64,000 nucleotides of DNA from Sabellastarte sp. h YS-2021 (taxonomy: Eukaryota; Annelida; Polychaeta; Sabellida; Sabellidae), in assembly GCA_964017235.1 (NCBI GenBank), contig OZ024939.1, forward strand, positions 45,858,241 through 45,922,240, read 5' to 3'. Positions within the stretch are counted from its first letter, which is position 1. Each line of letters starts with the position of its first letter. Positions 55,861 through 64,000 of this stretch are shown here, piece by piece. The translations under genes were made by a program, and so were the position numbers. The notes beneath the pieces were generated by a model. That model did no database searches. It had not been told where the DNA came from and saw only the letters and a program-made list of their open reading frames with translations.

Positions 55861-58414
55861 TCCCAACCCTAAAGAAAGCATCTGTGAACAGAAGGAGATT
55901 GTGCTCCTTCTGATGAAGAGGTGAGCCCTCCTTCAAACTTTAAAAATTGGTCCACCACTGAAGATGATCCCTGAGAACCTGAGACATAGAAAGTGGGATA
56001 TCAAAAGACTGATATCTCTGGTGCATTTGCAGCTAGCCTTGGGGTCACCTGATAAACAAATGACCCAATGGCATTGTCTTCTCCCATGAAGGCATGCCGC
56101 CAACCAGAGACATGGCTTCCTTGGAAACCATTTACTCGAGAATGTGTTTTGTTTTGAGTAAAAGATTTACCCTAAGATCGAATCTGCAATCCAAAATAAA
56201 ACTCTGGAGCTAGAACTTAATCTGATCTCCTAATAACTCATGATCCAACCCTGGCTTTAGACAAGATGAACCAACCCTTGGCACTGTGTTTTTTTCTCAC
56301 TCTCGTGTACCAAATGTAAATAAACTGGTGACCCCCAATGCCTTCTATTCCAGCCATCAGGTTTCGAAAATAAGCCGTTTCAAAGGGCAAGGCAATGAAA
56401 TGGTCTATAAACTGGTAAATCATGATGCGTTCTTTTAGATCCACCAGTCTCACCATCTACTAACATAGTAAACAGGCAGTGAACTGGTATGATCTGTCAT
56501 CAACACTGAAGTGTGAAGATAAAAATTTGCGTGAATCCGGCTACCGATTCATTTACTAGTTACAAATTGCGAATATCCCAATATTTGTGAAATTAAGTTA
56601 CATGTAAAGGCTTGTTTACCTGACCTCAACTATTAAAGGTAGCCATCTTTTCCAAGCTTCTCACAACCGATAAACTGTAAAATCACAGCAACATCACCAT
56701 CCAACTGGTGTTATCGCCCTTTGTCGATCATTTCATAAAACAGCTTTTATCAAAACTGGTGTCTCTCGCATTTTTTTTTGTTAACTTCAAAACACTAGAA
56801 AAAAACTTCAAGTCCACTAGAAAAAAACTTCAAGTCCACTAGACTTTCATCAAGTCCTTATGTCTAAGGTATTATGTGAGGACTGAATGATTTCATGTAT
56901 GACAGATTTGCTGGAATGAGAAATACAAAGACTTGGTCCAAGTCTACATGTCCACAACTGCTTTAGGAACACTGATAAGCACTCCATCCTGCTACTGTCG
57001 CTTCTGTGAAAAAATATGGTTGAAAATTATCCTCTTACTATCTCAAGATGTAAGGAGTTGTATATCTGCCAAAAACTGGACAAACATTCCTCCTAAAAGA
57101 TTACTCCTAACTCCCCTATATCTAACTGAGGAGGAGACACTTAAAGCAGTATAAGTGGAAGAATTGTCATAAAAGGGACCAAAATATGTCCCGAGTCCCT
57201 TTATGCTATTTCAAGCCATATGTAGGAGTTTGCTCCTTTCTAGACATAAGAATCTCAATACACCTGAAATCACAAAATGAAGTTTTCTCGGGACATCTGA
57301 CATGTGTCCACCAAGAAAAACCTCATTAATAGTGAAAAATACATTCTTTATTCCACTAAAAATATCTCAGGAGATAAGTTAGAGCAATCTGAGACATGTA
57401 ACACTTCTGATGAGAAACAAGCTTAAGAACTGGTAAAGCACTTCCCAACAAAAAATCCAGGATCATTGTGGACTGTAACTGCAAATACTCTGCACACAGA
57501 CCAAGGTGTTACTGAAAACTCTATGAGATCCAGTTAATCCTTAGATCCTTGAAGACCTCCTACCAGAGGTCCTGCTAGGCAACTTCAAATGATTATTATC
57601 CAAAATATGACAAGCTCTTTGTTGCAAGAAACCCAGAGAACCGGTACTCTTGAATAATGAAATTAGACAATGGATACCTAGTTTATATGTACTGGTTTCC
57701 AGCAGAGAAACCAGTATGAAACCACAAAGCTAATTACTGAGATGAATCACAACTCCGGTCATCTGTCAAACCGATTCCAGACCTTTTGGGAGGTACAGAA
57801 ACTCGATTGTACTAGGATGACGTCATGCAGGTATTTTCCTCTGTGAAAAGTTCCGACTGAACCTCACCGGAAGAATTAAATGGTGTAGCAGATTAATTCT
57901 GCATTCGGAACTTGTCCACGATGCAGCATCCAAGGGAAACTTTGATGTCTGCCCCCGTAGGGGATTCCTTCCGGTCACCCATTCGACTGAGATTGACGTG
58001 GTGAGATATTTGCTACCAACGCCTGGCTATAAGAACTCAACGTGTGATAACCTTTTGTGTCAATCGAATTGTCTCTATTTATAGGGTGCCTCCTTTGTCG
58101 CCTAGCAACACGTAAACTCTCCCTGTCGGACCTAGTATGACTGCCGACAGTTTCAGAGTAAAAATGTACCAAATCTTCCAGATTTGTGCAAAACTGTATA
58201 AATATAAAGGCACTTGTCCAAATTCTAAACTCCTGGTATTTAAGAAATCTGAATTGAAGACTCCTCTTCCTCCAACAACAAAAAACAGTGCCGCTATGTT
58301 TCAAGAAAGGAGGTCATTTAAAAATGTCCATAAAACTAGAAATAGGACGCCCTGTTGATAGTAGATGCGAATAGAAAACAGGATAGCATAGAAGAACACA
58401 CATTATCATGTGTA

Positions 58415-59347
58415 ATGTCCACCCCATGAACCTTTTGCCAAAATTGTACAGAAGTGTTACAAGACCCTGTTTCATTTGTAAAATATATCAATGATGCTTA
58501 AATATTTATTAGTGTACATGTAAATTATTTCAGCTTCATGCCTTTTTGCATTGGTTGGGTCGAAAATTTTGACGAAATCACTCTATCTTGCACGGTTAAG
58601 AAGATAGAAGCAAATTCCTGTTTTTCTATTTTTGGCAAAAATTCGAAAAATCAAAATGGCCGCCATTTTTGGGGAGGGGAAAATTTTTTGAAAATTGCAG
58701 AGTACATTCCTTAGATACCCTGTGGGTCGAAAATTTCGATGAAATCGCTCTATCTCGCACGGTTAAGGAGATAGAAGCAAATTTGTGTTTTGCCATTTTT
58801 GGCAAAAATTCGAAAATTCAAAATGGCCGCCATTTTTGGGGAGGGGAAAATTTTTTGAAAATTGCAAAGAGTACATTCCTTAGATACCCTGTGGGTCGAA
58901 AATTTCGACGAAATCGCTCTATCTCGCACGGTTAAGGAGATATGAGCACATTTGCCTTTTTCAGTATTCAAAATAGCTAATTACTCATTTATTTAATTAA
59001 TTACTCACTCATCTATGAAGCAATTCCCCCCAAAAGCAATCCCATACAAGCTATTAACCCAATGAACCCCCATACCAAATTTCAGAAAGCTAGGCTTAAT
59101 AGCATTCCTTAAAATGTCTGGAAACCAAAGAGCTACTCAAAAGTAGCAAAGTAGCTATTACTCAGTTAGCTATAGAGCTATCATCACCAAAAGCAATCCC
59201 ATACAAGCTATTAACCCAATAAACCTGCATGCCAAATTTGGTAAAGATAGGATAAGAACTGTTGCCTAAAATGTCTGGAAAACAAGTGGGACGCCGGACG
59301 GCGGAAAAAGCAAAAATAATATGTCCACCACCCAGTGGGGTGGACAT
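58415..59347 (+). mobile_element. Hairpin-ended repeat family D, copy 2, inserted in DIRS C copy 3
   Basis: Left end ATGTCCACCCC. Then a tandem of about 168-bp units (CTCTATCTCGCACGGTTAAG at about 58580, 58748 and 58916, with AAATGGCCGCCATTTTT), then modules with AAGCAATCCCATACAAGCTA, a CpG block GACGCCGGACGGCGG, and the end hairpin ATGTCCACC-ACCCAGT-GGGGTGGACAT at 59321-59347. DIRS C sequence continues on both sides. Confidence 0.75.
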
Positions 59348-59680
59348 AATAATACTTCCTCTGTAGTTCCTTAATTCTGTCCATGAGAAGACATTGTCCA
59401 AACATATGCCTCACCACAGAACTCAAAAAAGGAACAAAAACTACAAAAACTTAATAAAAATCCGAAATAAAAAATATACATCCACACTCTAGGATAGCCA
59501 ACAAAAATAATGATTGTTTACTGGTGTGGTCACATGACCACTAGGGGGACATGCTAGTTCACACTCCCTCTTAAGGTACCTTCAAACGTTTCTCAACGTT
59601 GGCCACTGAGTTGGATGGCACCAACATATAGCAATGGTCAGGAAATGGTAGGTGTATTTTTCGCAATACAAAAAAAAAAC
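59348..59680 (-). repeat. DIRS C copy 3, right terminal region
   Basis: Matches 26503-27095. CTCAACGTTGGCCACTGAGT and TTTTTCGCAATAC mark the terminus. Confidence 0.8.
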
Positions 59681-60002
59681 ATCCAACACCCTGGAACATG
59701 GAATCCAATGTAAGAAATGTAATGGCTCTTAACACTACAGATTAGAGGGAGAAAAGCCCTGAAGATTAAGCCCTACAAGAGAAAAGCCCTACACATTTTT
59801 GAGACCTGTACAGAGAAAGCACAACACTATTTTTCAGCCTATGCAGAATAGAACTACACAAATTGTTTCAGACTGAGAGAAAAGCCCAATATCACTATTT
59901 TTGGGTACAGATATAGGAGTATTTTAAAATAGTATTTCAAGATAATGCATTACATATTTTGGTTTCTTATGTCCATGAAGATTGTTAATACATATATATA
60001 TA

Positions 60003-60308
60003 TGTTACAGGAAATCTGTGTAACCAGGCATTATGCCAAAATTTGTCTTCCTTAATTTAATGTAGTTAAAAATGAATACTGAATTGCAAACAGCAAGAAA
60101 TAATCATATTCTATCAAAAAGATACTTGAAAAAGACGATTACACAGATTGCTGGAAAATCTCAAATACATGTTTCGGCAATCTGTGTAACACTGAACCTT
60201 ATGTTTTAGTCATTACATAAAATGCCTGAATTGTTTAGGCATTTCGCGAAATGACTGAAATGTTCAGTCATTACACGTAATGCCTGGTTACACAGATTGC
60301 CTGTAACA
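60003..60308. mobile_element. Foldback mini-element with 30-bp inverted ends
   Basis: Arms 60004-60033 and 60278-60307 (GTTACAGGAAATCTGTGTAA...) differ at one base. Inside are another inverted pair of the same motif (ACACAGATTGC at about 60141 and GCAATCTGTGT at about 60178) and two adjacent hairpins, AATGCCTGAATTG-TTTAGGCATT and AATGACTGAAATGTTCAGTCATT. TATATA runs lie outside. Confidence 0.75.
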
Positions 60309-60317
60309 TATATATAT

Positions 60318-60398
60318 GTTACAGGAAATATGTGAAATCAGTAAATATGCGTATTCCCTGAAAATTTGTATTTACAGATTTCACATATTTACTGTAAC
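60318..60398. mobile_element. Second foldback mini-element, 81 bp
   Basis: Arms 60318-60346 and 60370-60398 are 29 bp with two mismatches and start GTTACAGGAAATATGTG, sharing the outer motif of the preceding element. A TATATATA spacer separates the two. Confidence 0.75.
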
Positions 60399-60803
60399 AT
60401 ATATATATATGTGTGCGTGTGTGTGTGTTTCACATTAAGTAGCTGCTTATGATGTTATTTTTAATGTATACATAATATATATTCATGTACTTATATTACA
60501 ACACTCACTTAATGTTAACAATGTTTTATAAATATTTAAAAGATAATTGTGAAGTAATCAAAATAATACTTAATTTTGAAAAATACATGTTTTTGTAGGA
60601 TTTTTCTCAAAGGCCTGAAGAAATGGTTTAGGGCTTTATTCAATTGGGTCTAAAAATGTGTAGTTTATTTCTCAATGGGGTCAAAAAGTTGTAGAGCTTT
60701 TCTCAGTAGGGTTTTTTTCTGTACACCAAGGCTACCCTGACTTCCCAGATGTGCTGAAATATAAAGAAAAGCCTTGACATCCTCATGTTTATGTTCTCTC
60801 CAG

Positions 60804-60921
60804 TCCAGGGAAAAAGTGCTGGAAAATGACCATGAGAACTGGATTCAGGTTCCAGCAGATGTCACTCAGATTACACTGAAGCATGACCCCAGGTGTTATC
60901 AAAACAAACACGATACTTACT
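60804..60921 (+). CDS. Probable internal exon of an unidentified plus-strand gene
   Basis: Acceptor with a pyrimidine-rich lead (GTTCTCTCCAG) and donor GTATGTATA enclose 118 bp open in one frame: SREKVLENDHENWIQVPADV, then TQITLKHDPRCYQNKHDTY. Codon use and composition look protein-like. The family is not recognised and no neighbouring exon was found in the window. A palindrome-ended element starts nine bases into the following intron. Confidence 0.55.
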
Positions 60922-60930
60922 GTATGTATA

Positions 60931-62297
60931 TGTTACGACCCACATGTGAAACTGTCCATTTCATGAAATGGACAAGCAAATTGTTCATTTCATGAAATGG
61001 TCAACCCAACTGTCCATTTCGTGAAATGGATAAATCCATATATGTTTTGCTATCCATTTCATGAAATGGACAAAGTCATGTATGAAAGATAAATTTTCGT
61101 TCATGGCCAATCTTTTGATTTATTAATAAAGTTATCCACTTTATTCCCCTATAATAATGATATGTATATGTAATATCTTACACTAAGTTAGTTAATAGTT
61201 AAATAGTTATAAATATTTGAAATAAATTGGAAATAAAAGTGTGAATTATGTAAAGCATACTTTTAATGGGAATAACTATTTAAATAATGATCACACTTAT
61301 ACTTTAAAAAATGTGTTGGTACCTGGTATATTATTTTTTAACTTTTGCTTGAAAGAAATATGACAGAACTTTGCCTCTTTTATGCACTAATCCTGTTTAA
61401 AAGGCTTTCCTTTGATGGTTAGATCTGAGAAATTGTAGCCTACCCTTTGAAGATAAGTTCTAAGAGTTATCAAAAGTAAGTGTCAATTTAAAAAGGTTGA
61501 AGCCATCCCAAAGGTTACAAAAAGAAATGGACTAATTACAATTAAATCCATCTTACTAGTGGTGAGGCTTTCTTTTGGTGAGATCTGGGGATTATAGCTA
61601 ACCTTTTGAGGATTAGCTCTAAGGGTTAATTCACATAACTGTCAATTTAAAAGGTTGAAGCCATACCTTTGATTATATGTTCTGAGGATTATTGTAAATA
61701 ACTGTCCATTCAGCACTTGAAAGCCATATTTAGTCTTTTAGATGTTAAGCTTTTTACAAAAAGTCCAATTAACAAAGTGTACTTATGTCCAGTCATTTCA
61801 CTATAAATATACCTGGACAAGTAAATAACACTTGCAATAAGTAATGTAAATAAACTACCAATGTGGCTTACTGTTAAAAGCTCTTAAAGTTATAAAAACT
61901 TATAGTTTAGTCCCACCTAGATGCTATCTCCAATACTTAATAAATTCAAATATTAACAAATACTTAACAAATATTGTTAAAGAAAATGTTAAAGGAACCA
62001 TACATCAATAGTATACTTTAGGTAAAAGTACAACCTTTGATCCATTGATGTATTCCAATACTATGTTTCAATAAAAATGCAAAAAAAAAATGTTTTTTCA
62101 CTGTGAACGAGAGTAAAAATTTCATACATTTAGTTGTCCATTTCATGACATGGACAGTGGATTTTTTATCCATTTCACGAAATGGATAAATATTTTGTCC
62201 ATTTCGTGAAATGGAGAGTTGAGTTGTCCATTTCATGAAATGGACAATTTGCTTGTCCATTTCACGAAATGGACAATTTCACACCTGGGTCGTAACA
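60931..62297. mobile_element. DNA element with inverted ends made of 20-bp palindrome arrays
   Basis: Outer ends TGTTACGACCCA (60931) and its complement TGGGTCGTAACA (ending 62297). Each end carries spaced copies of the palindrome GTCCATTTCATGAAATGGAC or close variants: 60954, 60983, 61012 and 61052 on the left, and 62136, 62168, 62197, 62226 and 62255 on the right. The 1-kb AT-rich interior has no coding sequence but has imperfect repeats (GGTTGAAGCCAT at about 61495 and 61653). Confidence 0.8.
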
Positions 62298-62560
62298 CAT
62301 ATACCAGTTTACTTGTACAGAGGGTGGATTCTATTTGGTAAACATAGTGGTATAAACATGACAACTAGAAATCACTTGTAGAGTGCAAAGCCCCAGCAGG
62401 TGGGACCTTTCTAAAAATTATAGATTTTTTTGTGTCCTGAATGTGATCCAGATCATTTCCAAAATTAAACTAGAGGATTGCTCGCAAAAAAAAAGATAAT
62501 GTTTTTGCATAGCAAAAACAAAGCGTCCCGAAAAGGATATAAAGGTGAGTGCTAAAGTAT
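62298..62560. other. Short stretch between repeats
   Basis: Nothing recognised. Confidence 0.4.
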
Positions 62561-64000
62561 TAAGAAAATGCTTCGTTTCTAGCCTTATACTGTTGTGGCA
62601 ACCAAAGTCAGCGCAGTCTGCTCTATCTAGCACGGTTTTCAAGATATAAGCATTTTTGTGTTTTGCAAAAAATAAAAAAATTAAAAATGTCCGCTATATT
62701 TGGCGAGACAAAAATATTTTGAAAATTGGCATGGCTACTCTGCAGAGATACCCAGCAGGTCCAAAATTTTGTTGAGTTCGCTCCATATAGCACGGTTTTC
62801 GAGATATAAGCATTTTTGTGTTTTGCAAAAACTTTGAAAATTCAAAATGGCCACCATTTTTGGGGAGACAAAATTTTTTGTCAAGACCACTGCCGTGGTG
62901 TGTATCTCCCGCCGAGCATTAAAGCAGAAGAAATAGCTTTTCCGAGATATTCACAATTTTTCATTTTCGTGTGTGAAAGGTCTTCCAAAAGTAGGTGAAT
63001 GAGTTATTTGAGAAAAATTGGCTATCTGCAATACTATTAAGAGATAATTCACATTTACTCATTTTGAGTAGGTGAATAATTATCTATGGGTCTGAAACTT
63101 CACAGAGTGAAAGCTCTCCCAAAAGTAGGTGAATGAGTTATTTGAGAAAAATTGGCTATCTGCAATACTTTTAGAGATAATTCACGTTTACTCATTTTGA
63201 GTAGGTGAATAATTAGCTATGGGTCTGAAACTTCACCAAGTGAAAGCTCTGCCAAAAGTAGGTGAATGAGTTATTTGAGAAAAATTGGCTATCTGCAATA
63301 CTTTTAGAGATAATTCGCATTTACTCATTTTGAGTAGGCGAGTAATTAGCTATGGGTCTGAAACTTCACAAAGTGAAAGCTCTCCCAAAAGTAGGTGAAT
63401 GAGTTATTTGAGAAAAATTGGCTATCTGCAATACTTTTAGAGGTAATTCGCATTTACTCATTTTGAGTAGACAAGTAATTAGCTATGGGTCTGAAACTTC
63501 ACAGAGTGAAAGCTCTCCCAAAAGTAGGTGAATGAGTTATTTGAGAAAAATTGGCTATCTGCAATACTTTTAGAGATAATTCGCATTTACTCATTTTGAG
63601 TAGGTGAGTAATTAGCTATGGGTCTGAAACTTCACCAAGTGAAAGCTCTCCCAAAAGTAGGTGAATGAGTTATTTGAGAAAAATTGGCTATCTGCAATAC
63701 TTTTAGAGATAATTCACATTTACTCATTTTCAGTAGGTGAGTAATTAGCTATGGGTCTGAAACTTCACCAAGTGAAAGCTCTTTGGGATAGCTGCTCTGC
63801 AGAGATACCCTGAAGATAAAAAATTTCGTCGAAATCGCTCTATGTAGCATGGTTTTCGAAATATTAGCATTTTTGTGTTTTGCAATTTTTGCGCAAAAAT
63901 TCGAAAATTCAAAATGGCCGCCATTTTTGGCGAGACGAAATTTTTTTGAAAATTGGCATGGCTACTCTGCAGAGATACCCTGTGGGTCAAAAATTTCATC
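62561..64000 (+). repeat. Family D-like repeat running off the window
   Basis: 62620-62890 and 63785-64000 carry the TCGCTCTATxTAGCAxGGTTTTC and AAAATGGCCGCCATTTTTGG modules of family D in about 160-bp units, enclosing the 133-bp array. The element has no end inside the window. Confidence 0.7.
62991..63785 (+). repeat. Tandem array, 133-bp period, six units
   Basis: GTAGGTGAATGAGTTATTTG recurs at 62991, 63125, 63258, 63391, 63524 and 63657. Units are highly similar and include AAATTGGCTATCTGCAATAC and GCTATGGGTCTGAAACTTCA. Confidence 0.95.

Larger units (their letters stand above)
54061..58414 (-). mobile_element. DIRS family C, copy 3, decayed
   Basis: Minus-strand order: recombinase, MT-like, RNase H and RT, then gag-side sequence to about 58400. 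It resumes after a family D insertion at 59348-59680 with the right terminal region. Shared blocks with copies 1 and 2 include 57770-58060. No intact frame. Left terminus and internal complementary region were not identified. Confidence 0.75.

Noticed and set aside
58669..58935. 88-codon plus-strand open frame
   Set aside because: Lies wholly in the 168-bp tandem units of repeat D. Similar frames recur on both strands of other D copies.

Overview
The window looks like a repeat-dense, intron-bearing animal genome, most probably a lophotrochozoan and plausibly a bivalve mollusc. The evidence is several families of DIRS-type tyrosine-recombinase retrotransposons, a Penelope-like fragment with a GIY-YIG domain, two tRNA-derived SINE families, hAT, pogo and piggyBac-type DNA elements, hairpin-ended repeats with internal tandem arrays, and metazoan splice signals. 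I see no bacterial operons, rRNA, true tRNA genes or CRISPR. The species assignment is inference from repeat content only.

Layout. 1-4.1 kb: unidentified DNA, a SINE with a 13-bp target duplication, and a Penelope-like remnant with inverted pseudo-LTRs plus a second non-coding inverted pair. 4.1-7.2 kb: decayed DIRS family C, copy 1. 7.5-9.3 kb: a second SINE, a Penelope-like fragment and a hairpin-ended repeat (family D). 9.3-15.3 kb: DIRS copy A, lacking its right end. 15.3-27.1 kb: DIRS C copy 2, split by DIRS copy B, a hAT element and a SINE. 28.35-34.75 kb: DIRS E, nearly intact, with identical 147-bp inverted terminal repeats and all domains (gag, RT, RNase H, Dam-like MT, tyrosine recombinase), interrupted by one in-frame stop. 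34.8-35.5 kb: pogo-type MITE.

35.8-53.55 kb: one minus-strand host gene, now apparently a pseudogene. Three small exons join in consistent phase to a larger exonic block with an immunoglobulin-like segment and a degenerate protein kinase domain. Its introns hold a DIRS deletion derivative (F), a 43-unit 20-bp minisatellite, 146- and 155-bp tandem arrays, SINEs and MITEs. 54.1-59.7 kb: DIRS C copy 3 carrying a family D insertion. 60-62.3 kb: palindromic mini-elements, a probable plus-strand exon, and an element whose terminal repeats are arrays of 20-bp palindromes inserted nine bases past the exon's splice donor. 62.5-64 kb: D-like repeats with a 133-bp tandem array.

No clearly intact host gene is complete here. 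The DIRS copies illustrate life-cycle structure: unequal outer ends, shared inverted terminal repeats and an internal complementary region that joins both outer ends. Comparing A, B, E and F shows which parts are lost by deletion.
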